Below, in pieces: positions 1-9,423 of a stretch of 64,000 bases of DNA. A model generated the notes under the pieces. That model was given only the letters and a program-made list of their open reading frames with translations, did not search any database and was not told the origin of the DNA. The position numbers and the translations under genes are program-made. The stretch lies in the NCBI RefSeq assembly GCF_021568695.1, contig NZ_JAKGTI010000001.1:868001-932000 (forward strand). The letters run 5' to 3'. The stretch is from Maritalea mediterranea (GTDB lineage Bacteria; Pseudomonadota; Alphaproteobacteria; Rhizobiales; Devosiaceae). Position 1 is the stretch's first letter. Each line of letters begins with the position of its first letter.

Positions 1-386
1 TGGCAGGTGCAGCCAAATTCCGACTTTTGCTCCAAAATTGCCAAATTATAGGTGCCCCATCCACCATATTCCGGCAAGGGCGCCGCATGAAAGTTCACCG
101 CCGCCAAGCCCGCTTTTTTTGCGATCTCAGGCTTTACCAAATGGCGGAACATATAAGAAATAACCACGTCGACAGGGCCGACCAGCGAGAACAAATCCTT
201 TTGTCTGACCACTGGTAAGCCCAGTGAACGGGCCGCCATCTTCAGGTCCGGTTCTGGATACCATGGGTGTGAAATGGTGCCCGAAACACAAACGGCTTTG
301 ATATCCCAGCCTTGCTCGTGCAAATGAGTGAGCGCCACAACCGAGCCAGGCTTTGAACCCATGAAAATTACGCTCGGTTTGCTCAT
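1..386 (-). CDS. Formyltransferase, probably sugar N-formyltransferase (partial, C-terminus beyond window)
   Basis: The first 128 residues are visible. They form a Rossmann-like formyltransferase N-domain starting MSKPSVIFMGSKPGSVVAL. The family signature NFHAAPLPEYGG lies at about 98-109; N98 and H100 correspond to the catalytic Asn and His that act on N10-formyl-tetrahydrofolate. The start ATG follows directly on the stop codon of the upstream aminotransferase gene, so the two are translationally linked. The partner is a sugar aminotransferase in a nucleotide-sugar operon, so I infer that it formylates the new amino group on the sugar. A methionyl-tRNA formyltransferase is less likely in this context. 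The substrate-specific C-terminal domain lies outside the window. Confidence 0.8.
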   Translation of the reverse strand, partial: MSKPSVIFMGSKPGSVVALTHLHEQGWDIKAVCVSGTISHPWYPEPDLKMAARSLGLPVVRQKDLFSLVGPVDVVISYMFRHLVKPEIAKKAGLAAVNFHAAPLPEYGGWGTYNLAILEQKSEFGCTC

Positions 387-1523
387 TTATGCCGCCTTGT
401 TGGCAAAGAAATCACCAATCGTATCGCTAACCTGATCAACAACCGACAGCTCCATCATCGAATGCAGAGGCAGCGACAAGATCTCATGGCCCACGGCATC
501 GGTCACACTCAAATCCCCCTTCCGACAGTCCTTCCAAAGAGAAAACCAATGGCCGGGTTGCCAATGTATACCGGTGTCGATGCCCTTTTCCTTTAGGTAT
601 GCGCGCAAATCGTCGCGATCTTCTTGCGGCACGCGGATATAATAAAGAAAAGGATTTACCTCATCGAAGCTAGAATTTGGGGTGCGCACCTGCGCAACAG
701 AAGCCAGCCGTTCGGAATATCGCTTCGACGCAGCAGCACGCGTCGCACGAATTTGATCCAGCTTGGCAATCTGTTGCACCCCGATGGCGGCGTGCAAATT
801 CAGCATGTGATAGCGATAACCCACGCGCTCCACATCAAAAGTCCAGGCGCGCTTGTTCTGATACATGACCTCAGACGGCTGCTGCATCCCCAATAGCCGC
901 AGCTCGCGCACATATTTCTGCTCTTCTTCCGTGCGCACCACAACGGCCCCGCCATCAAGGCAGGTGATGGTTTTCACCGGGTCAAAGCTGAACACGCAAA
1001 TGTCAGAATAAGACCCCACCGGCTTGCCCTTATAAAAAGATCCGAACGAATGACAGGCATCGTGGATGACCCGTAAATTATGCTTGTTGGCGAAGGCTTC
1101 CACCTTGTCATAATCGGAGATGATACAATCATAATCCATAATGATGATGGCCTTAGTCTTGTCGCTGACCAGCGCCTCGGCTTTATCAATGTCCATTTCA
1201 AGGGTGTCATCATCGCAGTCGCAAAATACAATGTCTGCGCCCACCCAACTGATGGCCTGATAATCGGCCGAGCAGTTGAACGCCGAAACGATCACCTCAT
1301 CACCGGGCTTAACACCTGCCACCAAAAGTGCGACATGCAAGGCTGCCGTGCCGGTGCTGACCGCCGACACGAAGCGGTCGGGGGCATTAATGACTTCGCC
1401 GATTTTTTCTTCAAATTCGGCGACATAGCTGCCCATGCCCAGCCAGCCCATTTCCAGAGATTGAGTGGCCGCACCAATTTCGTCGGGACCAATTAAAGGT
1501 TTAAAGACAGGAATGTCGTTCAT
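387..1523 (-). CDS. DegT/DnrJ/EryC1/StrS family sugar aminotransferase
   Basis: This 378-residue fold-type I PLP enzyme transfers an amino group to a keto-sugar nucleotide. The start at 1523 (MNDIPVFKPLIG) was chosen because it has TGAGG five bases upstream and matches the usual family N-terminus; a longer reading would run into the preceding gene. The PLP lysine is K184 in SFDPVKTITCLDGG, which argues for a true aminotransferase rather than an RfbH-type 3-dehydrase (those lack this Lys and carry an iron-sulfur cluster). HDACHSFGS near residue 162 is the usual cofactor-binding stretch. It lies 47 bases downstream of the C-methyltransferase and abuts the formyltransferase. Whether position C3 or C4 is aminated cannot be told. 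Confidence 0.9.
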   Translation of the reverse strand: MNDIPVFKPLIGPDEIGAATQSLEMGWLGMGSYVAEFEEKIGEVINAPDRFVSAVSTGTAALHVALLVAGVKPGDEVIVSAFNCSADYQAISWVGADIVFCDCDDDTLEMDIDKAEALVSDKTKAIIIMDYDCIISDYDKVEAFANKHNLRVIHDACHSFGSFYKGKPVGSYSDICVFSFDPVKTITCLDGGAVVVRTEEEQKYVRELRLLGMQQPSEVMYQNKRAWTFDVERVGYRYHMLNLHAAIGVQQIAKLDQIRATRAAASKRYSERLASVAQVRTPNSSFDEVNPFLYYIRVPQEDRDDLRAYLKEKGIDTGIHWQPGHWFSLWKDCRKGDLSVTDAVGHEILSLPLHSMMELSVVDQVSDTIGDFFANKAA

Positions 1524-1570
1524 TGTGGCCTCACATGCGGATCGGACAATCGATTCGTGGTCAGTGTACC

Positions 1571-2800
1571 CTAAATCTGTTTTGTTGTGAGCCTTGGTAT
1601 TGCCCAAGCAAACTCAGTGCCGACGCGCAATTCTGGCTGCAAATTCTGCATGATTTCCGGGGCGATGTTCCACGGCAAAATCAGGATCACATCCGGCTGA
1701 GCCTTAATCAGTTCCGGCGGTGACACGATGGGGATGTGACTGCCTGGCATGTATTTGCCTTGTTTTGACGGGGCTGCATCGGCGATCATGGGCACAAGGT
1801 CGGGTTTTATCTTGGCATAATTCAACAAGGTGTTTCCCTTTGCTGCTGCGCCATAACCCCAAATCGATTTGCCTGCTCGTTTTGCGTCAGCCAAATATTG
1901 CACCAACTCGTCTTTGATCCGGTCAACTTCCGGCTGCAAATTTTTGTAGGTGCTCAAGTTCATCAGGCCAAAATTGATTTCCTTTTGCAGCACCGCACCC
2001 ACATTGCCACTGGGTGCTCGCGGGTCATGGGCATGGGCCAAAAATACTCGCAAACTGCCGCCATGAGTTGGTAATTGCGCCACATCAATGATTTTCAGAT
2101 CGGTCTGGATGGCAATTGCGCGTACAGCAATCAGCGACAAATAGGAAAAATGTTCGTGATAAATCGTGTCAAACTGGCATTCGCGCAACAGATTGAGCAG
2201 ATGGGGAAATTCAAAGCTAATGGTGCCGCCTGGCTTGAGCAGGTGTGCTGCTCCGGCGACAAAATCATTAATGTCTGGCACATGCGCCAGCACATTATTG
2301 CCGATGATCAAATCGGCCCGCCCATGGGTGGATTTGATCTCATCGCTGACCATCAGGCCGAAAAAATCGCGCCATTGCGGAATGCCCAAATGTTCGGCTG
2401 CATCCGCAGTGGCCTTTGTCGGCTCCACGCCGAGACAGGGGATGTGCGCAGCAGAAAAATTGCGCAGCAAATACCCATCATTGGAGGCGAGTTCGACCAC
2501 AAAACTGGTCTCACTCAACCCAAATCGATCGATCGCCTGGCGCGAAAACGTCGCCGCATGCTTCAGCCAGCTTTGCGAGGTTGAAGAAAAATAGGCATAG
2601 TCTGGCGTGAACAGGGCGTCAGCCCGGGTGAAATCCTCTGTTTGCACCAGAAAACACTGATGACACACATTCACTTTTAACGGCAGTTTTGGCTCGAACT
2701 GCTCAAGCTCGTCTGGACGGATATAAGCATTGGATGGGGGCATGTCGCCCAAATCCAAAACCCGATGCTTTAGCGTGGTCCCACAATGTCGGCACTTCAT
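1571..2800 (-). CDS. SAM-dependent sugar C-methyltransferase (TylC3/NovU type)
   Basis: This 409-residue protein has the three-part layout of NDP-hexose C-methyltransferases. An N-terminal zinc-binding region has the paired motifs CRHCG (3-7) and CHQC (about 48-51). A central SAM-binding domain has VVELASNDGYLLRNF near 110 and IIGNNVLAHVPDINDF. A C-terminal Rossmann-like domain has WGYGAAAKGNTLLNY. The family adds a methyl group to a carbon next to a keto group of a nucleotide-linked deoxysugar, giving a branched sugar. The start at 2800 overlaps the stop of the epimerase gene in an ATGA; a longer upstream reading would lie wholly within that gene. Sugar nucleotide and methylated carbon are inferred only from context (CDP-4-keto-6-deoxyhexose). 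Confidence 0.9.
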   Translation of the reverse strand: MKCRHCGTTLKHRVLDLGDMPPSNAYIRPDELEQFEPKLPLKVNVCHQCFLVQTEDFTRADALFTPDYAYFSSTSQSWLKHAATFSRQAIDRFGLSETSFVVELASNDGYLLRNFSAAHIPCLGVEPTKATADAAEHLGIPQWRDFFGLMVSDEIKSTHGRADLIIGNNVLAHVPDINDFVAGAAHLLKPGGTISFEFPHLLNLLRECQFDTIYHEHFSYLSLIAVRAIAIQTDLKIIDVAQLPTHGGSLRVFLAHAHDPRAPSGNVGAVLQKEINFGLMNLSTYKNLQPEVDRIKDELVQYLADAKRAGKSIWGYGAAAKGNTLLNYAKIKPDLVPMIADAAPSKQGKYMPGSHIPIVSPPELIKAQPDVILILPWNIAPEIMQNLQPELRVGTEFAWAIPRLTTKQI

Positions 2801-3354
2801 ATACGCACCCCGCCGCCGAAACGTGCAAGAGAGGGCAGCGACAGGTCCCGGGCGGACAGATTTCGGGCGGGCAAGGGCCAAGCGATATTCAGCTCGGGAT
2901 CATCAAATCTAACACCGCCTTCAGCGTCGGGCTGATATGCTGCGGAATGATGGTAGATCAATGTGGCCTTTTCGCTCAACAGTTGAAAGCCATGCGCACA
3001 GCCTTTTGGTATCAAAAGGCCCTGTTGGTTTTCAGCACTTAGTTCAACAGCAATATGCTGTCCGTAGGTTTTCGAGCCAGCGCGCAGATCGACAGCCACA
3101 TCCAGCACGCGACCTTCAATGACCTGCACAAACTTCATTTCTGCATGGGGAGCAAATTGCAGATGCAGCCCGCGCAACGTGCCTGCCTCCATATTGCGGG
3201 AAAGGTTGGTTTGAACAACGGCCCCCTGCCAGCCCAATGCCCCCAACTGATCGGCACAAAATAGTCGTGAAAAGCTGCCCCGCTGATCGCCAGCCTGCTG
3301 ACGGGTGGTGATGGTGACACCTTCCAGTTTGGTATGAGCACCCTCAAATATCAT
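2797..3354 (-). CDS. RmlC-type 4-keto-6-deoxyhexose 3,5-epimerase
   Basis: This 185-residue cupin is of normal length for the dTDP-4-dehydrorhamnose 3,5-epimerase family. Family motifs are RGSFSRLF near 25, TLRGLHLQ near 59 with the catalytic His, GRVLDVAVDLR, IPKGCAHGFQ near 117, and a YxxxAEGGVRFDDP-like stretch. Neighbouring genes make CDP-glucose and dehydrate it, so the substrate is probably CDP-4-keto-6-deoxyglucose rather than the dTDP sugar; no rmlA or rmlB is visible. Its start and stop both overlap the neighbouring genes by four bases. Related enzymes epimerise only C3 or only C5, so the exact outcome is open. Confidence 0.88.
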   Translation of the reverse strand: MIFEGAHTKLEGVTITTRQQAGDQRGSFSRLFCADQLGALGWQGAVVQTNLSRNMEAGTLRGLHLQFAPHAEMKFVQVIEGRVLDVAVDLRAGSKTYGQHIAVELSAENQQGLLIPKGCAHGFQLLSEKATLIYHHSAAYQPDAEGGVRFDDPELNIAWPLPARNLSARDLSLPSLARFGGGVRI

Positions 3355-4412
3355 CGCGCCTCCTCAAAGGCATCTATGTCCTGATTGCACAGCGTTTCGG
3401 CACGTTCGCCTGCATAAAAGGCTTTATACCACTTCATTGTGCGATGCAGCGCGTCCGCACTGGTCCATGTTGGCCGCACGCCAAATTCTTCAGCGATGCG
3501 GCGGGCGTCCAATTGCAGAATGCCAGCTTCATGCGGTCCCTCGTCCGCATTGTTTAATCTCAACTCGCCCCGGCCAAACGCCACACGCGCTTCATTCACA
3601 AGTGCGCCGACTTGCATTTTATCGCTGGTTTCGGGCGCAATGTTGTAACTGGCATGTTGCGCTTGCGCCGCATGCTCGCACAGATAGAGATAGCCGAACA
3701 ATGGCTCCAGCACATGTTGCCACGGCCGCACAGCATTGGGGCGACGCACCTCTAACGGTTCATCTTGTGTCCAAGCCCGAACCGCATCCGGAATAATCCG
3801 GTCGATTGACCAATCACCGCCGCCAATGGCGTTGCCTGCGCGTACGCTGATCAGCTTGGTCGCGGCTTCTTTAAAAAAGCTCTGGCGATAGGACGAGATC
3901 ACAAGCTCCGTAGCCGCCTTGCTGGCGCTATAGGGGTCGTGCCCGCCAAGGGGAGCGTCTTCCTTGAACGGCACACCTTGTTCCAAATTGCGGTAAACCT
4001 TGTCGGTTGTGGCAACGATACAAACCGAAGGCGCGTGTATTGTCCGTAAAATTTCCAGCAGGTTGGCGGTGCCCATCACATTGGTTTCAAATGTATCCAA
4101 GGGGGCGTCATAGGACGGGCGCACCAGCGCTTGTGCCGCCAAGTGCAACACAATTTCGGGCTGCGTGTCGCGCACTATTTGGCGCAATGTTGGCACCTGC
4201 CTTAAATCCCCAAATCGGCTGTCCATTCGGTCGCCCAGACCAAGCAGGTCATAAAGGTTGGGTGTTCCGTCGGGGGGCAGTGCAAAGCCAACCACATCTG
4301 CTCCCAACTGCAACAGCCAATGGCTTAGCCAAGCGCCTTTGAATCCGGTGTGCCCGGTAACCAAAACTCTCTTCTCCGCCCAGAAATTGCGCATCAGCTT
4401 TGGCTTGGCCAT
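3351..4412 (-). CDS. rfbG: CDP-glucose 4,6-dehydratase
   Basis: This 353-residue extended SDR converts CDP-glucose to CDP-4-keto-6-deoxyglucose. The NAD-binding motif is VTGHTGFKGAWLS (about 18-30), with the GHTGFKG form typical of RfbG. LHLAAQALVRPSY follows near 90, then TTDKVY with the active-site Thr-Asp-Lys, and YSASKAATE with the catalytic Tyr and Lys. It starts 6 bases after the cytidylyltransferase stop and overlaps the epimerase start. An internal ATG at 4394 (MRNFW) is an alternative start; the motif spacing fits either. Together with rfbF this fixes the pathway as CDP-linked. Confidence 0.94.
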   Translation of the reverse strand: MAKPKLMRNFWAEKRVLVTGHTGFKGAWLSHWLLQLGADVVGFALPPDGTPNLYDLLGLGDRMDSRFGDLRQVPTLRQIVRDTQPEIVLHLAAQALVRPSYDAPLDTFETNVMGTANLLEILRTIHAPSVCIVATTDKVYRNLEQGVPFKEDAPLGGHDPYSASKAATELVISSYRQSFFKEAATKLISVRAGNAIGGGDWSIDRIIPDAVRAWTQDEPLEVRRPNAVRPWQHVLEPLFGYLYLCEHAAQAQHASYNIAPETSDKMQVGALVNEARVAFGRGELRLNNADEGPHEAGILQLDARRIAEEFGVRPTWTSADALHRTMKWYKAFYAGERAETLCNQDIDAFEEAR

Positions 4413-4418
4413 TTGTGC

Positions 4419-5192
4419 TCAATCCCAAACTTTCCAAGGTGCGGTGTCCGATTGCCATGCCCGTTCAAGTCTATTCTTGTCGCGTAGCGTATCCATTGGA
4501 TGCCAGAAGCCTTCATGGCTAAAGGCCCGTAGCTGGTCGGTTTGGGCAAGTCTGACCAGTGGCTCCTCTTCCCAACTGGTCTGATCGCCTTCAATCATAT
4601 CGAGGCATTGTGGCGACAGTACAAAATAACCGCCATTGATGGCAGCGCCGTCGCCCCTCGGTTTCTCGTTGAAACCCACCACAGCGTCGCCATCGGTTTC
4701 CAACGCGCCATAGCGCCCTGGCGGGGCCACCGCGGTGATCGTCGCCAGGCGGCCATGCTGTTTGTGGTAATCAATGAGTGCACCAATATTCACATTTGCT
4801 ACGCCATCACCATAGGTCATGCAAAACGCCTCATCGTCGGCAACATAATGGGCAATGCGCTTGAGCCGACCGCCGGTCATGGTGTCGATACCTGTATCCA
4901 CCAAAGTCACCTTCCACGGCTCCGCATAACGCTCATGCACATGCATTTCGTTGTTGGCGATGTCGAAAGTAACATCGGATTTGTGCAAAAAGTAATTGGC
5001 GAAATATTCTTTGATCACATAGCCCTTATAGCCACAACACACCACAAAATCATTGACCCCATGGTGAGAATAGAGCTTCATAATATGCCACAACAGCGGC
5101 ATGCCGCCGATTTCGATCATTGGCTTGGGGCGTAAGTGGGTCTCCTCCGAAATGCGTGTGCCCAGCCCGCCTGCCAAAATCACCGCTTTCAT
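4419..5192 (-). CDS. rfbF: Glucose-1-phosphate cytidylyltransferase
   Basis: This 257-residue nucleotidyltransferase joins CTP and glucose-1-phosphate to give CDP-glucose. It begins [18 protein letters not shown], the nucleotide-binding signature. [10 protein letters not shown] and [13 protein letters not shown] follow, all as in Rfb[11 protein letters not shown] near 130 is the metal/sugar-phosphate site, and [12 protein letters not shown] near 231 is the typical C-terminal sugar-binding stretch. Length is normal. The start overlaps the stop of the glycosyltransferase gene (ATGA), so it is the second gene of the operon and is probably translationally coupled to it. It commits the operon to CDP-sugars. 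Confidence 0.95.
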   Translation of the reverse strand: MKAVILAGGLGTRISEETHLRPKPMIEIGGMPLLWHIMKLYSHHGVNDFVVCCGYKGYVIKEYFANYFLHKSDVTFDIANNEMHVHERYAEPWKVTLVDTGIDTMTGGRLKRIAHYVADDEAFCMTYGDGVANVNIGALIDYHKQHGRLATITAVAPPGRYGALETDGDAVVGFNEKPRGDGAAINGGYFVLSPQCLDMIEGDQTSWEEEPLVRLAQTDQLRAFSHEGFWHPMDTLRDKNRLERAWQSDTAPWKVWD

Positions 5193-7627
5193 ATATCGGC
5201 CTCACAATACCGAACCCACATTTGGCGGTAAGCATTTTCCATGCGGTTGACGAATGCTTGTTCATCCATTGCCGGGCTGTTTTGCATATTTTCCCGCATA
5301 GTGGCCCGGATATCAGCCAGCTTGTCCAGATCGCTGGCCAGATTCACGGCAATATCAACATATTCCTCTTCGCTCTGTGCCACCCATTCGCCAAAGCCGG
5401 CATGGCGCAAAATGGCCCCGCCTAGCGTGCCGACGCTCGCACGATTGTAGAGGGTCACATAGGGGTTGCCCATATAAAGGTGCTCGAACAAGGTGGTGCC
5501 TGAATTATGCGGGAAGCAGTCGAGCGCGATATCGATTTCGCGCAACACATCCCAAGGCGGGCTGTTAAAGCCCATGATCAGCCGGTCACGCGTGATGCCA
5601 TATTTGGCGAACTTTTCCGCGACTTGATCACACATCATCGGGTCTTGATAGTTGCGGCTATCCAGCCTCAATTTCGACCCATCTACCCGCATCAATATCT
5701 GCGCCCAGACCTTGATGGTATTTTCGTTCAAGCGTACGGAGCGCGATAGGGTACAAAAGGTGACATATCCATTATCTTTAGCAGGCAGGGGGCTGACCTC
5801 GCCCATGTCTGGCCCAGGTCGATAGACCACCGAAGGACCATCCAGGCGCCACACTTCGCGTTCGCCAAACAAATGATCGTCCCGTGCAGGGGTGACATTC
5901 TCATCACCTAAATAATAATCAATGGCATCCATCCCGGTGGTGTAGCCAAAATCGAGCCAATGCACCGACACTGGCGCGGGCCTGCGGGCAAAGGCCAAAA
6001 GCCGATTGCCTTTCGCATGACCTGAAATATCAACAAGAATATCGATCTGATCCTGACGAACACGCTCGGCCAATGCGGCGTCACTCATCCCATTGATTTT
6101 TATGAAATGGTCGCTGTGCGCCATATACCGTTTGGTATAGTCGTCAACTTTCGGCATGTCTGCATACGCGAATATTTCAAAATTTGCCTTATCGACATGC
6201 TCGAACAGGGGCAGCATGTGATATGCCACCGCGTGTTTATATAGCGTTGAAGAGACATAACCTATGCGCAGACGTCGCTCTTTGTCCTTGCTGTTATGAT
6301 GTTCTCTTTGCTCGCTTTTCAACGGCTGCGCGAATACCGCATCGAACTTTTTGTACCACTCAAAAATCTCTTCACCGGATTTGCGTGGGTCATAGTTCAT
6401 GGTGAACAGCATGTTTGAATAGGCTTCTGTGTATCGGGGCTCTGCAGCAATGGCCTGCTCAAAATGTTGTTGGGCTGGATCAAACGCACCATATTCTTGA
6501 TGTAAAATGCCCATATTGTTGTGGGCGCTGGCAAAGTCTGGTCGCAACTCAAGCGCGTGTTCAAATTCTTTTTGCGCTTCCACAAGCATCCCGCGGCGCA
6601 TAAAAGCATTGCCAGCATTATTGTGCATGCCTGCCGAATTGGGCGCCAATGCCAACGCCTTTGCATAGCTCGCACTCGCCTCTTTGCTGCGCCCCATAGC
6701 AAACAAGGCGTTGCCGTGGTCGTTGAACGCATGAGCGTGCTCTGGATTGATCGTGTAGGCGCCTTCAAAACAGGCGAGCGCGTCCGTGTAATCACCCGCG
6801 TCAGCCAAAGCCAAACCCAAATTATAATAGTGATCAGGATTTTGCGGCTCGATCTCAGCTGCCTTTTGCAGCATCTCAACGGCAGCAGATATTTCACCTT
6901 TGTCACGCAGGATAAGGCCCAAATTTCTCAGGGCAGGGGCGAATTGGGGATTGTCTGCGATGAGTTGACGATATTGCGCTTCAGCTTCGTCGGTCCGGGC
7001 AAGCTTTTGCAAGGCACTCGCACGATTAAATTGGCCGTCACGGAATTGTGGTGCCAATTTCAACGCCATTTCAATAAAGCTTAAGCCCTTCTCCGCCTCG
7101 CCATTTTCAATAAACAAATTGCCCAAATTGCTCAGGGCTTCGGGATTTTGCGGTTGCAAATCCAGTGCTTTTTCCAATGCATTCTGTGCAGCGTCAAAAT
7201 TTTCGAGCGCTTTTTCGACAATCCCCAAACTATTATAGGCAGCCGCCAGTTTAGGGTCCGCCTCTGTCGCCAACAAATGATTTGCACGAGCACCTTCAAG
7301 ATCACCCAAATCTTTTAAGACCCCGCCCATATTGTTGAGGTAATGAGGGTGATTGGGGTTGGAGAGGAGAGCTTTTTCCAAAAACTGTTTGGCAATGTCG
7401 AACTTGCCCACTTGCTTGGCCAAAAGTCCCATCAAATGGTTTGCATCGCCATGTTGGGGATTGATCTTCAGGATGGCCTGATATTGTTGCTCTGCCTGCG
7501 GCAGCTCGCCCTTTTGGTGGTGGGCCACACCTTTGGCCAGCATGTCCTGAATAGGGCCATGTCCTGTTCCCGCACCGGGCTGTTTTTTGGCCAGCTTTTC
7601 TTGGCGACGGCGTTCGGATCGGTTCAT
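5189..7627 (-). CDS. TPR-repeat O-linked glycosyltransferase (SPINDLY/OGT, GT41 family)
   Basis: This 812-residue soluble protein has a basic N-terminus ([15 protein letters not shown]) and about eleven consecutive 34-residue tetratricopeptide repeats (about 25-400). The catalytic GT41 region (about 450-790) contains [51 protein letters not shown] and [14 protein letters not shown]. No signal peptide or membrane segment is visible, so it should act in the cytoplasm on protein Ser/Thr. It is the first gene of the CDP-sugar operon and overlaps rfbF by four bases. I infer that it transfers the operon's sugar to a protein. TPR-GT41 enzymes of alphaproteobacteria such as FlmG glycosylate flagellin; the target here is unknown. 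Confidence 0.9.
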   Translation of the reverse strand: MNRSERRRQEKLAKKQPGAGTGHGPIQDMLAKGVAHHQKGELPQAEQQYQAILKINPQHGDANHLMGLLAKQVGKFDIAKQFLEKALLSNPNHPHYLNNMGGVLKDLGDLEGARANHLLATEADPKLAAAYNSLGIVEKALENFDAAQNALEKALDLQPQNPEALSNLGNLFIENGEAEKGLSFIEMALKLAPQFRDGQFNRASALQKLARTDEAEAQYRQLIADNPQFAPALRNLGLILRDKGEISAAVEMLQKAAEIEPQNPDHYYNLGLALADAGDYTDALACFEGAYTINPEHAHAFNDHGNALFAMGRSKEASASYAKALALAPNSAGMHNNAGNAFMRRGMLVEAQKEFEHALELRPDFASAHNNMGILHQEYGAFDPAQQHFEQAIAAEPRYTEAYSNMLFTMNYDPRKSGEEIFEWYKKFDAVFAQPLKSEQREHHNSKDKERRLRIGYVSSTLYKHAVAYHMLPLFEHVDKANFEIFAYADMPKVDDYTKRYMAHSDHFIKINGMSDAALAERVRQDQIDILVDISGHAKGNRLLAFARRPAPVSVHWLDFGYTTGMDAIDYYLGDENVTPARDDHLFGEREVWRLDGPSVVYRPGPDMGEVSPLPAKDNGYVTFCTLSRSVRLNENTIKVWAQILMRVDGSKLRLDSRNYQDPMMCDQVAEKFAKYGITRDRLIMGFNSPPWDVLREIDIALDCFPHNSGTTLFEHLYMGNPYVTLYNRASVGTLGGAILRHAGFGEWVAQSEEEYVDIAVNLASDLDKLADIRATMRENMQNSPAMDEQAFVNRMENAYRQMWVRYCEADI

Positions 7628-7707
7628 GTTGTCTGGCCCCAGATGTATTAAAGAATCAGTCTAAGTGAAATGCTAGCATCAAAGAATCTCAGCGCATAAT
7701 GCCGCAT

Positions 7708-7742
7708 TAAAAACAAAGGCGGGATGCAACGCACCCCGCCTT
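7708..7742 (-). terminator. Rho-independent terminator downstream of oppA
   Basis: On the minus strand, AAGGCGGG and CCCGCCTT form a perfect 8-bp stem around an 11-base loop. A TGTTTTT run follows. It lies 27 bases past the oppA stop and closes the opp operon before the glycosylation operon on the same strand. Confidence 0.8.
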
Positions 7743-7768
7743 CATCATTTTGACCATTTTGAAATGGC

Positions 7769-9349
7769 TTATTCTTCAATCGTCACATTGGCGAAATAAG
7801 GTACGCCCAATGTGGAACGCCAGAAGCCTTTCACATGTGTCCCCATCATCATGTAAAGATTGCGGTGATACATTGGCAAAATCACATGATCATTCATCAT
7901 GATCGCTTCGGCATTGGCCATGTGTTGCAAGGATTCTGACTGGTCAACTGCGGCCTTGGCAGCAGCGATTTCGGCGTCATAATCTTCGTTTGCCCATTTG
8001 GCCAGATTGTTCGGGCTTGTGGACACAAAGTTGTCGAGGAAGGTCATTGGGTGCGGATAGTCTGCGCCCCAACCCATTTGTGCAATTTGGTATTCAACTT
8101 TTTGCACTTCTGGGTAGTAAACTTTCCACTCGCTCACATCGATTTCAACATCGATATTGAGGTTCTCTTTCCACATTTGCTGAATAGCTTCGAGCAATTT
8201 CTGGATTGGAGGAGAAGCATAGGTCATGAAGACGGTCTCAGGGAAACCTTCACCGTTCGGGTAACCAGCTTCAGCCAGCAATTTCTGAGCTTCTTCAGCT
8301 TTTGCGGTTTCGCCCAAACCATAATCTTCAGCCACATCGCGGAAATCTTCGCCGGCAACATTCATGCCGTAAGGCACCAAGCCAGTTGCTGGCACGTCTG
8401 CTGATTGCAGCACGAACTCAACAATTTCCTGACGGTCAATGGCCATGGACAGCGCTTTACGCACTTTCACGTCATCAATCGGGCTTGCTGCTGGGTTGAA
8501 GAACGCATAGGTGGTGCCCAATGATGGGATCACCAAGAACGCATCGCTTTCAACTGACAAGCGTGGCACTTCTGATGCAGGTACGGATTCAATGCCGTCT
8601 ACATCGCCAGCTTCCATCGCGGCCAGGGCAGTTGATTGTTGTGGGATCAAACGGAAAGTCAATTTGTCGAGCTTAACATTGTCCGCACCGTAATAGTTGG
8701 GGTTTTTCTCGAAAACAAAACCTTCACCCAAATTCATTTCGGTCACGCGGAACGGGCCGGTGCCGATATAGGTGTCTGGGTTGCGTGTCCAACCTTCGGG
8801 ATCGGCTTCCACAATATCCTGACGCACAGGGAAATAGGTTGAGTAGGCCACAAGCTGCAACATGTAAGGCACGCGCTGCTTCAGGGTGAACTGCACGGTG
8901 TGCTCGTCAACAGCCTTCATGTTGGGCTCAGCGTCGCCGCCTTCATAAAACTCTTCAGCCCCTTCAATGTGATAAAGAAGGGCAGAGTTTTTCGCGCCGC
9001 TTGCAGGGGTCAGAACCCGTGTCCAGGCATAGATGAAATCGTCGGCGGTGACAGGTTCGCCATCAGACCATTTTGCATCTTCGCGCAATTTAAATGTGTA
9101 TGTCAGGCCGTCGTCTGAGATTTCCCAGCTTTCAGCAAGGGCCGGCACAATTGAACCGTCTGGTGCGAATTTCACCAGGCCTTCAAATGTGTTGCCAATG
9201 ATCGGTGCCGCAAAGGTTTCGTTTGTGGTGCCGGGATCGAATGTGTCAGACTCATTGTTGACCACATAGACAAGTGAAGATTCAGCGTAAGCTGCACCGC
9301 CAAGTGCCAATGAAGTTGCTGCAATGAGAGGGATCAGTTTTTTTAACAT
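7769..9349 (-). CDS. oppA: Oligopeptide ABC transporter substrate-binding protein OppA
   Basis: This 526-residue SBP family 5 protein has a Sec signal peptide (MLKKLIPLIAATSLALGGAAYA, cut near residue 22). It shows the usual peptide-binding landmarks: LVYVVNNESDTFDPG, NTFEGLVKFAPDG, LAESWEISDDGLTYTFKLR near 70-90, and GTGPFRVTEMN near 195. It should deliver peptides to OppBC in the inner membrane. It is the last gene of oppBCDF-A, 74 bases after oppF, behind two small hairpins and with its own strong Shine-Dalgarno (GGAGGAG), which would allow the binding protein to be made in excess. The exact peptide range is not readable. Confidence 0.95.
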   Translation of the reverse strand: MLKKLIPLIAATSLALGGAAYAESSLVYVVNNESDTFDPGTTNETFAAPIIGNTFEGLVKFAPDGSIVPALAESWEISDDGLTYTFKLREDAKWSDGEPVTADDFIYAWTRVLTPASGAKNSALLYHIEGAEEFYEGGDAEPNMKAVDEHTVQFTLKQRVPYMLQLVAYSTYFPVRQDIVEADPEGWTRNPDTYIGTGPFRVTEMNLGEGFVFEKNPNYYGADNVKLDKLTFRLIPQQSTALAAMEAGDVDGIESVPASEVPRLSVESDAFLVIPSLGTTYAFFNPAASPIDDVKVRKALSMAIDRQEIVEFVLQSADVPATGLVPYGMNVAGEDFRDVAEDYGLGETAKAEEAQKLLAEAGYPNGEGFPETVFMTYASPPIQKLLEAIQQMWKENLNIDVEIDVSEWKVYYPEVQKVEYQIAQMGWGADYPHPMTFLDNFVSTSPNNLAKWANEDYDAEIAAAKAAVDQSESLQHMANAEAIMMNDHVILPMYHRNLYMMMGTHVKGFWRSTLGVPYFANVTIEE

Positions 9350-9362
9350 CTCACTCCTCCGT

Positions 9363-9407
9363 GGGGACTATCCCCATTGTTTTGTTCAGGCCCTTTTGGT
9401 TGGGCCT
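9363..9407 (-). promoter_or_regulatory. Two intercistronic hairpins between oppF and oppA
   Basis: AGGCCC/GGGCCT (9388-9407, 8-base loop) and GGGGA/TCCCC (9363-9375, 3-base loop) lie in the 74-base gap before oppA. Neither has a U-tract, so I read them as processing or stability elements that separate oppA mRNA from the permease/ATPase part. This is inference from position only. Confidence 0.4.
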
Positions 9408-9423
9408 TTGGTTTAGGTGCCGA

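Noticed and set aside
387-1523. Reading the aminotransferase as RfbH (CDP-4-keto-6-deoxyglucose-3-dehydrase)
   Set aside because: RfbH-type enzymes lack the PLP lysine and have an iron-sulfur cluster motif; here K184 is present and no Cys cluster is seen.
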